A stretch of DNA of 64,000 nucleotides, from positions 137,271,990-137,335,989 of the forward strand of contig CP136067.1 in assembly GCA_032622095.1 (NCBI GenBank). Reading direction: 5' to 3'. The translations under genes and the position numbers were made by a program. Of this stretch, positions 1-12,650 are shown piece by piece. Position 1 is the stretch's first letter. The number at the start of each line of letters is the position of its first letter. This stretch comes from Siphonodentalium dalli. Lineage: Eukaryota > Mollusca > Scaphopoda > Gadilida > Siphonodentaliidae. The notes beneath the pieces are model-generated. The model was not told where the DNA came from and ran no database searches. It saw only the letters and a program-made list of their open reading frames with translations.

Positions 1-1063
1 CACGAACTTGGAAACGCGCACATTTTTAACTTTGACCATTTTCAGGGGGCATAAAGCAACTGTAATTCACCGTACAACTGATGAAATGGCATGGGACCGT
101 CGGATTATGACGGTCAGACACTGTCAAACCGACAGTATTTTCTAACAGTGTACATAAATTTGAGTTTTAACTGTGCTACATGTAGCTTTGTTCCTTTATG
201 TCTTAAAAGGGCATGCCGGTTCATGTTTTAAAATTGTCAAAATTACTATTACTCGTAACTGAATAGCGATATGGGTTGGCTTTTCAGCTATTACTAGTAT
301 CGTTTTTATTTACAGCCATATTTATACAGTAGTCGGTGTAAGATGAAAACATCATGCATGCGCAGCTTTTTTCTGGATTAAATTACACGAGGCAGATAAC
401 AAGTTTGATACTCTACAAACTGCAATGTTTCATAAGTATTGTCTATCACTTTATGCATTGAGGATTTACGTTTCATCAAAACTATGATCGTAATAGAACA
501 ACTAAGATGCATTTTTTAATTACGAATATAATACTAGTTTCGACCATTCTAAAACATATGAATAGTAATTCCTGCCGGGAAATAATATTGATAGCATGGG
601 AACTTGGCTAATTCTACGGTAAATTAGCAAATTAAGAGCAAAATAATGGTGTTGACCCGTGAAAAATACCATTGGTCTGACCTTTATTAGTTACGGTCTT
701 GATATTATTTAAACGGTTTTGAACCGTAACAAATATAACGGTCAACCAGTTAATGGTTACAGTCTTCCAGTAACTTAAACGGTTTTGTGCCGTGGAACAT
801 GTAGCCTGACCGTATGTTTAACGGTCCAAGTTGTCAGCAATGTTGCGCGGTATGACACCGTTATTAAAGCGACGGGAATTTTTCTAACAGTGTATATACA
901 CTTTTATGTTGGTGACGTAAATTCATGTGACTTTTTCCGCCAAATGCATCTCCGAATGCCGTGGTGACACACTATTAAAAGTCAAACGTGCATGCGTGTG
1001 TCTGCACATGAACCTGGCTATTCGGTTATACATTGATACCATAGTTGATTTTTCCTCCCTCAG
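1..1063. other. non-coding flank or intron before first visible EGF exon
   Basis: No convincing coding sequence is seen. Short frames around 785-1251 only overlap the EGF exon or are chance. The stretch 600-900 is rich in short repeats of ACGGT/ACCGT, and the motif TTTTCTAACAGTGTA occurs near 143 and again near 889, which suggests degenerate transposon DNA. The polypyrimidine tract and CAG ending at 1063 are the splice acceptor for the next exon, so this is most simply intron sequence. Confidence 0.5.
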
Positions 1064-1177
1064 ACATCTACGACTGTTACTGGAGTGCGTGCAAAAGCGG
1101 AGGGACGTGTCACGATGCCGTCAACGGATTCACGTGCACGTGTCGGGCTGGTTACACGGGAGATCGGTGTGAAACAA
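1064..1177 (+). CDS. EGF-like domain exon (first visible exon of the EGF/C-type lectin gene)
   Basis: The exon encodes one EGF-like module in an extracellular protein. It has six cysteines spaced C-x4-C-x5-C-x8-C-x-C-x8-C, the EGF pattern. The first codon, split over the junction, would be Asp if the previous exon ends in G, giving DIYDC, close to the calcium-binding EGF start. The C-x-D-x4-F-x-C stretch fits the Asp/Asn hydroxylation consensus of this family. A polypyrimidine tract plus CAG precedes the exon, and GTGAGT follows at 1178. Length is 114 bp, phase 1 at both ends, typical of shuffled EGF exons. Joined to the exon at 3141 it reads CETNINEC, a normal EGF-EGF linker. Exons further upstream are outside the window. 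No orthologue is named because EGF modules are not diagnostic. Confidence 0.88.
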
Positions 1178-3274
<2,097 letters not shown>

Positions 3275-3596
3275 TAATCAATTCGACATACTTGTGAGAA
3301 GATACATATAACTGAGTCGGTCACAAGTTCAACTGCAATGACCATCCGGGTATTAACATTAATCAACTTGTGATTTTAATTATGCATTTATTTTGGCCTT
3401 GTTCACCATATATATATATATGTGTGAGGGTGTGTGTGAGGGTGTGTGTGTGTGTGTGTTCCTTATAGTCATCCACATTTATGCACCGATTGCAATGAAA
3501 TATGGCTTGGATATGTATTTCGCCTCTCTGTGTAACATGAATTTCGTCCACGAGAATCCACGGATCAACGAAACAACAGGCAAACAAGACAAAGAG

Positions 3597-3895
3597 AGCT
3601 CACTGTGTGTTGACGGAAGTGAACGCTGGTTTGTGGTAAACAGTCATAAACAAAAGTCGCTCATCTCAGACTGACTACCTTACGTATATTTTCGTCTTTT
3701 CCTCAAATTGTGTAAAAATCCCAGGCCGGGTGCCAATCTGCCTCGATGAGGGGTATGTTCCGCTACAATTTCGTTTCAGAGTCGTGTCTAGTTCTCTCGT
3801 AAATCAAAGTTAAACCTCCTATTTTCCTGCTAAAACACGTCACGTTTGCGATTAAAAGCACATTTTTCAAACTATACGGTGTCGTATATATTTAA
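3597..3895 (-). repeat. older dispersed repeat R1, first half (interrupted by Helitrons)
   Basis: This segment matches the reverse complement of about 10750-11042 over nearly 300 bp at clearly high identity. For example, both copies share CCCCTCATCGAGGCAG-type and ACTAGACACGAC-type blocks in opposite orientation. The match stops exactly at A3895, where the Helitron terminus CTAG begins, and resumes at 6499. The 68-aa-scale frames here are not conserved between copies, so no protein is proposed. Confidence 0.8.
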
Positions 3896-4627
3896 CTAGA
3901 AGGTGACCCGACTTCGTCCGGGCTTTGACCTTGAATTGTCCATTTTGAAGGTCAAGGTCAAGTGGGGTCACTATTTGACCAGTCCAAAAACACTGCCCAG
4001 ACAAAAGTACCCGACAAACGTGCCCGTCGAAATCCATCCGGTTTTACCCGATTTGACCTTGAATTGATCATTTTGAAGGTCAATGTCTGGTCGTGGTCAC
4101 GATTGGACCCGTCCAAAACAATCAGTGGACAAAAGTAACCCCACGTATCAAATTTCGTCGAAATCCCATCAAAATTGGCGATTTGACCTTGAAGTTACCC
4201 GATTTCAAGGTCAATGTCACGTCGCACGGGCAAATGAGTACGCTTATGAGACTCGCCATAAGAAAGTACCCCCACATAAAGTTTCATCGAAATCCCGTGA
4301 TATTCGGGCGTTTGACCTTGAGATGACCCGATATCAAGGTCAAGGTCACGTCGCACGGGAAATTAATAGGTTTATGCCACTCCCCGGTCGAAGGTACCCC
4401 CACATACCAAGTTTCATCGAAATCCCGTGATATTCTGGCGTTTGACCTTGAAATTACACAATTTCAAGGTCACGTCGCACGGGCAAATTAATAGGCCTAT
4501 GCCACTTCCTGGCCGAAAATACCCCCACATATCAAGTTTCATCGAAATCGGGTCGGCCGTTTTCGAGTTCATCGCGAACACACAGACGCACAGACAGACA
4601 GACAGATCTTCCAAAATATATAATAGA
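3896..4627 (-). mobile_element. non-autonomous Helitron-type element 1 (minus strand)
   Basis: Read on the minus strand it begins with TC (4627-4626) and ends with CTAG (3899-3896). A short hairpin, CCCGGACGAAGTCGGG, lies a few bases inside the CTAG end. These are the Helitron hallmarks: 5'-TC, 3' hairpin plus CTRR, insertion between A and T with no target duplication. The interior is five ~115-145-bp tandem units, each starting TTTGACCTTGA, followed by a GACAGACAGACAGA tail. There is no Rep/helicase coding, so it must be mobilised in trans. It lies head-to-tail with element 2, whose CTAG follows directly. Boundaries are supported by an empty paralogous site at 10749/10750. Confidence 0.82.
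3926..4475. promoter_or_regulatory. cluster of TCAAGGTCA nuclear-receptor-type half-sites
   Basis: Exact TCAAGGTCA or its complement TGACCTTGA appears about ten times in this stretch, and three more times at about 4657, 4680 and 5189, because the Helitron's tandem unit contains it on both strands. TCAAGGTCA is the established extended half-site for ERR and FTZ-F1/SF-1 type monomeric nuclear receptors. Whether any is bound here is unknown. The motif may matter to the element, not to the host gene. Confidence 0.35.
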
Positions 4628-4639
4628 CTAGAAGGTGAC

Positions 4640-5183
4640 CCGACTTCGTCCGGGCTTTGACCTTGAAATGACCATTTTTAAGGTCAAGGTCAGGTGGGGT
4701 CAAACACCAACACCCCAAAAATGGTGGAAATCGGCCCAGCGGATACCGGGAAATCGCCCCAGCGGATACCGAGATACCCTATGCATCAAATTTCGTCCGT
4801 AAAAATCCGCCAGTTTAACCCGATTTGATTTCCATTCAAGTATATAAACGCGCCTCATATACACACGCTCATTAATTATCAAGTTTCAACGTAAAGATAA
4901 ATTACCATCGGTGCCCGAGATATCGCCAAGACGTCTGAAACAGTCAAATGCATCGGCCGGTTAAGCGTTAACGTGGTCTAACGTTATGACCTCTAACGAC
5001 GTCATAGAAGTTACGCATTGTTTTTATCCTGATGGAAGATAGTACCACTTCTTCTTGATAATTGAGGCAGATAACTAAAACGGATACATACGCATTATAT
5101 ATCGTTGGAAAGAGGAAACACGAAAGATTCTCACAGTCTCATTATTATGACTGGCATTTTATTATTCGCGCCGACTTCGTCCG
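4640..5183 (+). repeat. internal direct duplication, copy 1
   Basis: It starts in CGACTTCGTCCGGGC and runs to CATTTTATTATTCGCGCCG. Copy 2 runs 5169-6205 and is the same apart from a few substitutions and the 5407-5901 insertion. Copy 1 keeps the uninterrupted site CATTAATTATC at about 4870-4880. Confidence 0.85.
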
Positions 5184-5406
5184 GGCTTTGACCTTGAATT
5201 GACCATTTTGAAGGTCAATGTCAGGTGGGGTCAAACACCAACACCCCAAAAATGGTGGAAATCGGCCCAGCGGATACCGGGAAATCGGCCCAGCGGATAC
5301 CGAGATACCCTATGCATCAAATTTCGTCCGTAAAAATCCGCCAGTTTAACCCGATTTGATTTCCATTCAAGTATATAAACGCGCCTCATATACACACGCT
5401 CATTAA

Positions 5407-5901
5407 AGGCACGTGCGGCCTTAATGGTCGAAAATATTCATATTTGTTCCAAACACCGTAAACAGAAAAAACAGTAAAACGCATACAGTTCCGTTTATAT
5501 ATACCATGACCATCGCGTAAACAGCATGTTATCATAAAGACCTACTATATTTTACCTAAGCAATAGCCTGATTGTGTTACAGAAGACAGCACAATGCTAC
5601 TGGCTAATCACACACAAATGGCATAAACGCTCTTTATTAGTTCCATATCAGGTATTCACCAACAAAGAACGCTCTTTATGTTTACCATCATAATATAAAC
5701 AAACACCAGAAAAGTTACTTTTTACGCCTTTGTTTACATAACAATGGTCAAACATATGACCATAAGATACTGTTTATGCGATATTTCTTATTTGTATACG
5801 GACAAAGTCTATCTACATTTTGATGTAGTTTCTGTTTGTAGCGGTTTTGGACGGGTGGAGATATTTTCACAGGATACCCACCGCCAAGGCCAACCGTGTC
5901 T
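5407..5901 (+). mobile_element. TTAA-target MITE, family A (495 bp)
   Basis: It is flanked by TTAA on both sides (5403-5406 and 5902-5905), while the unoccupied duplicate at 4872-4875 has a single TTAA. Terminal inverted repeats are AGGCACGTGCGGCC at the left and AGACACGGTTGGCC (complement of the right end). There is no transposase frame. TTAA targets are used by piggyBac and Kolobok superfamilies; the AGG start leans towards Kolobok-like (inference). A second copy in opposite orientation is at 61786-62302. Confidence 0.88.
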
Positions 5902-6395
5902 TTAATTATCAAGTTTCAACGTAAAGATAAATTACCATCGGTGCCCGAGATATCGCCAAGACGTCTGAAACAGTCAAATGCATCGGCCGGTTAAGCGTTA
6001 ACGTGGTCTAACGTTATGACCTCTAACGACGTCATAGAAGTTACGCATTGTTTTTATCCTGATGGAAGATAGTACCACTTCTTCTTGATAATTGAGGCAG
6101 ATAACTAAAACGGATACATACGCATTATATATCGTTGGAAAGAGGAAACACGAAAGATTCTCACAGTGTCATTATTATGACTGGCATTTTATTATTCGCG
6201 CCGTTTCGAATCGATTTGTAAGCACCGAACTCAAATGAAAGTCCCGTAACACAGCGTAAAAACATATTTGACCTCGGCACGTGAAAAGTTGACATCGGAT
6301 CTGAAAATTAATATGCCTATGCCACTTCCCGACCGATAGTATCCTCACATACGAAGTTTCATCGAAATCGGGTCGGCCGTTTTCGAGTTCATCGC

Positions 6396-6396
<1 letters not shown>

Positions 6397-6455
<59 letters not shown>

Positions 6456-6470
6456 ACACACACACACACA
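6397..6470. repeat. (CA)n microsatellite
   Basis: About 74 bp of nearly pure CA dinucleotides. It sits where the Helitron family otherwise has a CAGACAGACAGA tail, so it probably grew from that tail. Confidence 0.97.
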
Positions 6471-6498
6471 GACAGATCTTCCAAAAATATATAATAGA

Positions 6499-6727
6499 TA
6501 AGAAAAGACATGTTTTGAATGCCTTAATATCCCATTGAAAGCCACGCTTAGCGTTGGCCCCCTGTTTCCTGTGTTTTCTCGATATATGAGCCCCATTTCA
6601 AAGCGTGGTGCTCCAACATAATTGAACTCCCGGTAAAATCTGACAAACAAGCATTGAACGTCCGGTAAATTTTTTATTATTTGTATTGAACGGCTGATAA
6701 ACTTTTAATTACACCCTGTAAAATGCC
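6499..6727 (-). repeat. older dispersed repeat R1, second half
   Basis: It matches the reverse complement of about 10522-10749. With 3597-3895 it makes one R1 copy of ~520 bp, split by the two Helitrons. The last AAATGCC mirrors the GGCATTTT at the start of the intact copy. Confidence 0.78.
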
Positions 6728-7610
6728 ATTTACGGCCGGTTAAAACCATATTGCACGTTTCGGACTTGATTTTCACATGCAACAAATGTACATTTCAACT
6801 CCTCCACAGCCAATATTGCTACTTGTGCTAACAAATGTTTATTAAAATGGTCAAATGTCCCAGTCAAGATCTGAGATGCATTATATATCATCCTACAAAT
6901 AGTCCCGTGAACGTCCAATGTTTGATATCTGCCCTTGTTTGTTATCTCAACTGGCACTTTAACTATCAGGAGTAACCATGAATCTCCCATTCTCTTGTGT
7001 CAATGGTAGTTTTTTATATTTTAAAACTATAGATTAACTAAAGTGCTAGAATTTGTCCAAAAATACGACTACTTACTATAGTTTTATAAATGTAAAATAT
7101 TACCTTCGACCAAAGATGGTGGGTTTCCAGGGTTACATTCGAGAAAGCGAAACCGTTTATTTGCACATGATGGTGGGTATACGATAATATCGACACATAA
7201 TACGGGACATCCTGTCCCAATTCGATGTACCAAATATGGGCGTATATTTAAAGAGCGTTTATGTCCTTACCACGCACACGTTGGACATGCGTGGTAATTT
7301 TTTAACAAACAGTACGATACATAAACTGGAGTCTGCCTGGACTATTTTATGGAATCATATTTTGAATCTTCCACTGACATAAATCAACCCATTTTATTAA
7401 CGCCACCGGTGTATACTGTGCTTGAAAATATAATATCCACTGGTGTTATGCGGAATTAGGTCGATGTAAAAGCTGCGAATGGGTCGCTTTAAAAGCTGTA
7501 GTGTTACCCCGAATGCAGTATCCTCAATAAAATAGTCCGACACAGATTAGCACATGTGCTGATATTGATAATTACCACACCCTTTGGAAAGCATGCGATC
7601 GTGTGGTAAT
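6728..7610. other. intron stretch without recognised features
   Basis: Minus-strand frames of 60-86 codons occur (for example 6730-6990), but they show no known motif and no splice context. An AAAGAGCGTTTATG fragment near 7250 resembles part of MITE family A, so degenerate transposon DNA is likely. Confidence 0.5.
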
Positions 7611-7611
7611 C

Positions 7612-7796
7612 AAGGATGGATTTCGACGAAATTTGATACTTAGGGATACTTTTGTCCGGGGAGTGTTTTGGACGGGTCAAATCATGACCCTGACCTGACA
7701 TCCGATTTAAAAATAGTCAATTCAAGGTCAAATCGCGCCTTTCGCCGGAAAGCAGATGGGAACAGCCCGGACGAAGTCGGGCCCATCAGCCAGTGT
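7612..7796 (+). mobile_element. Helitron 3'-end fragment
   Basis: It shares GGATTTCGACGAAATTTGATAC and the GTCAATTCAAGGTCAAATCG-type block with the complete element at 52964-53266. It ends in the same hairpin CCCGGACGAAGTCGGG, followed by CCATCAGCCAG, where the terminal CTAG has changed to CCAG. The 5' part is missing or unrecognisable. Confidence 0.7.
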
Positions 7797-8459
7797 AATA
7801 AAAAGCGAGACGGCTTGAAGAATGTAATGTATAACACGAGAAACGGGAAAACGTGGTATATGGAAGTATCCAAATTTCCCACATGGAATTTGAAAGCTAG
7901 TTTATATTATAACTATATTATAATTTATATTTATGGCTAATAATATGATCTTGGTGGCGTTACCATTTCTGACTATGGTTTTCTTGTTGTATATGAAGAA
8001 GGAACGAGATGCGGAATACACATATAGAACAACGCTTACGTTGATATTAGAAGGCAATTACCCAGCTAAAGCGGGTTGTGAAATGTTACCACTCAAGCCC
8101 ATTGGTCGACCCTCGTGGTATCCTTGCAAGATCCATATCTCGTGTGGTGATTTCTAACTAATGTCAACATAAGTGTGGTTCTCTAGTTGTCGGGTCACTT
8201 ATTCATGTCAATCGACAATATGTTCTCTTGATATACATGGTTTATGTATACCGGCTGGTATTCTATACATTTGAGTAATACATATACAAATGGCGCGATA
8301 CGTTGGCCTCTCAATCGTCTACAAACATTTCCCTTACCTCAGCTATATAACTAGTTATTTTAGGAGAGTTACACTGACTATTAATAATGTCTCCGTTGTC
8401 CGACTTCGGACTTGTATTTCTGTTTATCACTTCTTATACATGTATCTACGTATTAACCA

Positions 8460-8956
8460 TTGAAGGGATACTGTACCCACATGTTGTTGTTGGTTTCTTT
8501 AGTCTCTGAGTTGTAGAATAAAGTAACCAGATTTCAATTAATTGAAAGTCTGTTGAGTACGAAGTAATGTTACGGATGGCAGAATAGCCGGAACGCGAAA
8601 ATTCCAACTGTCGTTGTCGAGTAATTTTTCGACAGTTTTCAAGGCTTGAGTTTACGCCCCGTATCAACATAATTGTGTACACTATCATGTGTGCCACGCT
8701 TTGCCCAATCCACTATCCGTTAATTATTTTGATTACGTCTTGTACACGGAAATTCGTAATTCAATTTATGACTCCAGCCATAAATTAAATTTATACCAAA
8801 TTATTAACTTTGATTTTAAGACAACCTATTAACCTGAACGTTTACAGAATACATCTAATTCTTCGACTCAAATTACTTAGTTTTCTATACATTATCGATA
8901 TTAGATTGTTGTTATCACCGGGAATTTATTGAAAATGGCGTACAGTACCACAGCAA
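8460..8956. mobile_element. probable MITE with AAGGGATACTGTAC / GTACAGTACC ends
   Basis: The left end AAGGGATACTGTAC and right end GGCGTACAGTACC are roughly inverted. Two internal blocks, 8460-8560 and 8828-8950, recur in the same order and orientation at 42489-42570 and 42605-42722, so these are two copies of one element family. The copy near 42.5 kb ends ACCCCTTTAA, suggesting a TTAA target. Ends are approximate. Confidence 0.55.
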
Positions 8957-9011
8957 TTTATTTAGTAATTATTTACTCTATATATTCCGGACATGGATCC
9001 GGCTGATATGC

Positions 9012-9327
9012 AGACATATGAGTGCAATGCGTGCCATCAAATTGGCAACACATTTTGTCAAACAATGCTATAAGGACACACACAGGAGAAGAATTGGCAA
9101 TACAAATTAGCCTTAAAATACGGACTCCACGATAACATCGGGGCAGGTGAACGTGTAAGTGGTGTTACCACACCATCTTCATGTTGATCCACACTGGCAC
9201 GTTCGTGTATCTTTAGATGTCTGCTCAAGCTCGTTTTGTGTTTGGTGAATGGTGGTGAATGTATAGTCGGCACCCGACACCAGAACTTCGGTGTCACCGA
9301 CCCAAGCATATCATAGAATTCGTCCAT
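9012..9327. pseudogene. C2H2 zinc-finger-like relics on both strands
   Basis: On the + strand 9012-9100 reads TYECNACHQ and, after a frame change, IRTHTGEE, the ends of a C2H2 finger and the TGE linker. On the minus strand about 9180-9255 reads PFTKHKTSLSRHLKIHE, the helix half of a C2H2 finger. Neither is a complete finger: cysteine or histidine positions are lost and frames are broken. They could be remains of a captured gene or retrocopy. The evidence is short motifs only, so confidence is low. Confidence 0.3.
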
Positions 9328-9526
9328 ATGGATTTAGCGACACGTCGAAATAGGGTCCACCAGAAGCAACGGGAGCAAGGGGAAATGGCTACACAAAATG
9401 GCACTTTATATGTATGTTATGGACTATAACCAATGGAAAACACACGTCAGATTATTATAAGTGTATAACTTAACAACTCCCTACAGATTCCTTCAATTGT
9501 ACATGGATTGCATGCAGTATGGCGAC
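9219..9526 (+). repeat. direct repeat D1, copy 1
   Basis: About 300 bp, starting GTCTGCTCAAGCTCG and ending GCAGTATGGCGAC. It is repeated nearly unchanged at 10044-10345, where a short block (CAGAAC) is deleted. Confidence 0.9.
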
Positions 9527-10043
9527 AAAATGGCAATCCGTGGCCCCTCTCGCTCGCCGTAGACCGAGGTCACATGTTCCCTCCGCATCATCGCCTCCTG
9601 TGTCCCTGGTCCTGTTTTGTGGTATAACCCTCCCCGTGAAATATAGGCAATATCTTATTATGATTTATTTGTACCCTTTGGGTTCCAATTGCTCGACTCT
9701 ACTCAACCCCAAAATACCCGACTACGGTTTCGAATTTGATTGTCACCATTGAGTTGGAATTTTTCAACTAGGCTAAATAAAAATTGCAAGTTAGGCTAAA
9801 ATCCAGACGGAAAACCAAGATTCTACTTGTTTAAAGTCTGAATTATCCAACTGCATGCTGTTAAATTGGAGGGTTATAATTTCCAACTATTAGTGCCATT
9901 TGATCAATTGGGGTGGGGTGTGCAACAACATCCATGTTCATGCATGGCCATTATATGTATTTCGGTGTTCAGAACACCATGCCACTCCATATAAAACCCT
10001 ATTATAGCACATTTTTGACACCAGCTTGAGGGCTAAATTAAAA

Positions 10044-10345
10044 GTCTGCTCAAGCTCGTTTTGTGTTTGGTGAATGGTGGTGAATGTATAGTCGGCACCC
10101 GACACTTCGGTGTCGCCGACCCAAGAATATCAAAGAATTCGTCCATATAGATTTAGCGACACGTCGAAATAGGGTCCACCAGAAGCACCGGGAGCAAGGG
10201 GAAATGGTTACACAAAAGGGCACTTTATATGTATGTTACGGACTATAACCAATGGAAAACACACGTCAGATTATTATAATTGTATACCTTAACAACTCCC
10301 TGCAGATTCCTTCAATTGTACATGGATTACATGCAGTATGGCGAC
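10044..10345 (+). repeat. direct repeat D1, copy 2
   Basis: Second copy of 9219-9526. It is bounded on both sides by the same ~24-bp sequence CCAGCTTGAGGGCTAAATTA (about 10021 and 10345), so it looks inserted or duplicated with long flanking repeats. Confidence 0.9.
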
Positions 10346-10521
10346 CAGCTTGAGGGCTAAATTAAAAGTTTTATATGTTGAAACAGAGATTGTAGATTAC
10401 GACCGTAAAATGAGTTCAATTATTCCCAAATGCATGTGTCTGTTATTGGTGGTCTATTTTAATACTAGCGATCGACGTCACTTCAGTTTTCACTCCAATA
10501 TACACACATATTTAAGTGTAA

Positions 10522-11042
10522 GGCATTTTACAGGGTGCAATCGAACGTTTATCAGCCGTTCAAAACAAATAATAAAAAAATTACCGGCCGTTCAATGCTT
10601 CTTTGTCAGATTTTAACGGCCGTTCAATTCTGTTGGGAGCACACGCTTTGAAATCGGGCTCGTATATCGAGATAACATAGAAAACAGTGGCCAAACACTA
10701 AACTTGGCTTTCAATGGGATATTTAGGCATCCAAAACATGTCTTTGTTATTAAATACGACATCGTATAGTTTGAAAAATGTGCTTTTGATCTCAAATGTG
10801 ACGTGTTTTTAGCACGCAAATAAGAGGTTTAACCTTGATTTACGAGAGAACTAGACACGACACTGAAACGAAAGTAGTACGAAATGTAGCGGAACATACC
10901 CCTCATCGAGGCAGATTGGCACCCGGGTTGGGAGGAAAAGACGAAAATATACGTACCGTAGTCAATCTGATGTGAGCGACTTTTGTTTATGGCTGTTTGT
11001 CGCAAACCAGCGTTCACTTCCGTTCACACACAGTGGAGCTGT
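10522..11042 (+). repeat. older dispersed repeat R1, uninterrupted copy
   Basis: This is the intact version of the repeat that is split at 3597-3895 and 6499-6727 in the opposite orientation. At 10749/10750 it holds the unoccupied site for the Helitron pair: the complement reads GTATTTAATAAC, against TTTAA and TAAGAAAAG flanking the Helitrons. No protein is proposed for its 60-90-codon frames. Confidence 0.82.
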
Positions 11043-11444
11043 CGGCAAGAGCATTATATTTCAAGAGCCGGATGGTTTCTCGGGAACTACTGGAACTACT
11101 AACATGCGAAATAATTTTACTGGACAGAAGAATTCAGATTAACCCATTGCAATGGATGCATGTATATCACTATATATTGGGTACATTTTCCTAAACATAT
11201 TTTACTAAACTGCCCAACACCCGATTACTATATGGTGTTGGACTCAAATAAACCCAACGGAATTTAGAGTGTAGGCCATTAATTAAACTGTCGAAAAATG
11301 TCCCATGTATTATGCCAGAACAAAATTGAAATAGAATCAGTATTAATTGATGAAAGCGTTTCATGACAGGGCTGGTGTCCTGGAAATGTTATGTTGTGGA
11401 TTGTTGCTGGGTAGAGAGAGAACATTTTAAATTTAAATCTTCAG

Positions 11445-11600
11445 GTCGATTCAAGTCGATAGCTGGCGCCGAGATCTGCATCACTTATGATACCAGATCG
11501 TGGTATAACGCTCGTGACGAATGTGCAACATATGGCGGCCATCTTTTGAGAATTAGCAACGCTGCCATGTACGAAGCGGTTATAGAAGAACTGGCCTACA
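11445..11600 (+). CDS. C-type lectin-like domain exon, N-terminal half
   Basis: It encodes the first half of a C-type lectin-like domain (CTLD). Acceptor TCTTCAG ends at 11444 and donor GTGAGT starts at 11601; 156 bp, phase 1 both ends. The translation contains the hallmark helix-strand block: Cys-Ile-Thr-Tyr, then SWYNARDECATYGGHLLRIS, matching the family pattern W..A...C...GGHL..I. The next exon (30818) completes the domain in frame. CTLDs bind sugars, proteins or ice; specificity cannot be told from this half. The frame upstream of 11445 (MTGLVSWKCYVV...) is intronic read-through and is not taken as coding. Confidence 0.9.
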
Positions 11601-12379
11601 GTGAGTTATATACCGATTATATATGTCCTAAGCATGGCCAGTTTTTGTTCCGCTCTGGACAACCGAACAGATAAAGCAGAGACGACTTATAGTCATATAT
11701 ATTGACCCATGGCGGTCCGTCATGGAGAATATACACATATAAATATTATTATATAACTATATCCACCAATAAGTCCACCGCTATCACTAAAATACTTCAA
11801 ATATGGTCATTTTCCAGAATTCTCAGAAATCACTTACTGTTGCTATGGTAACACAATTATTTACGCAAATAAGCGACAAGTGTGTGTTTCCACTAACTAT
11901 GCCTCACGACCACAGCGCTGTATCCTCCAATAATACACACCCACTACATTCATTTCTTAAATATATGTCAGAAGAATACTATATTACTGCGTGTTGAGTA
12001 GAGATCAACCACCGTGAGACGCAACGGGTTAATTGGTCCAAGTAGACGCATTGTGCGAGGAAATAAACGGGCGACATAACTATCTATGTCATAGTAATTA
12101 CGACGACCACTTGTCACTAAAGTGCACCACCGTGAGACAGCATACCTACTATGCAATCGCTCTAAGATACGTGTGTCTCCAGCCATTTGAGTGTTAACAC
12201 GCTGTAGTCGAGATGCATATGGTGCGAAACACTTTCCACTCAATGTGCCCCCTACAACTGAAATCAATGTATACACTATGGAGATTATAGCAAGCAGCAC
12301 AGTAATTTAACCCAATAATATACAACCGAATTATTAACCGATTAGTATAGGCAGCACTGAGAAACAATTCGGGTCAATA

Positions 12380-12650
12380 AGCGAGATCACTGAGTCGCTA
12401 GCATATTGGATCCATCCAGCCCCCATTCCGCGTTTTAAGTGTTACAGGTCAAAGTTCTGGAGTAGTATTCCATATATATGGAGCTTTCGAATATTCATGA
12501 ATTCAATATCTGGAATTCACTAATATTCAAAAGCTCCATATATGGAATGCCATATATGGAATGCTGCTCCAGAACTTTGACCTGTATCACTTAAACCGCG
12601 GAATGGGGGCTGGATGGATCCAATATGCTAGCGACTCAGTGATCTCGCTT
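12380..12650. repeat. foldback palindrome (~105-bp arms)
   Basis: The left arm starts AGCGAGATCACTGAGTCGC and the right arm ends GCGACTCAGTGATCTCGCT. The arms stay complementary through GGATCCATCCAGCCCCCATT, GGTCAAAGTTCTGGAG and TCCATATATGGA blocks, leaving a short AT-rich centre near 12510. The right arm has a small extra duplication of TGGAATGCCATATA. Confidence 0.93.

Larger units (their letters stand above)
4628..6498 (-). mobile_element. non-autonomous Helitron-type element 2 (minus strand, with internal duplication and nested MITE)
   Basis: The minus-strand 3' end is CTAG at 4628-4631 with the same hairpin as element 1. The 5' end is TC at 6498-6497, and the + strand base after it is T6499. 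The interior carries a direct duplication: 4640-5183 is nearly the same as 5169-6205 once the MITE at 5407-5901 is removed from the second copy. Near the 5' end the usual GACAGACAGA tail has become a (CA)n microsatellite at 6397-6470. No coding capacity is seen; the Cys-Val repeat frames on the minus strand come from the microsatellite. Confidence 0.78.

Noticed and set aside
6175-6650. Minus-strand frames with Cys-Val runs
   Set aside because: Direct product of the (CA)n microsatellite.
11363-11444. Upstream extension of the lectin frame to an ATG
   Set aside because: A good splice acceptor lies at 11444, and the extension has no domain similarity; the phase fits splicing.
11968-12300. 110-codon minus-strand frame with a hydrophobic N-terminus resembling a signal peptide
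   Set aside because: Lies in the lectin intron, no recognisable domain, no homologous copy in the window; likely chance.
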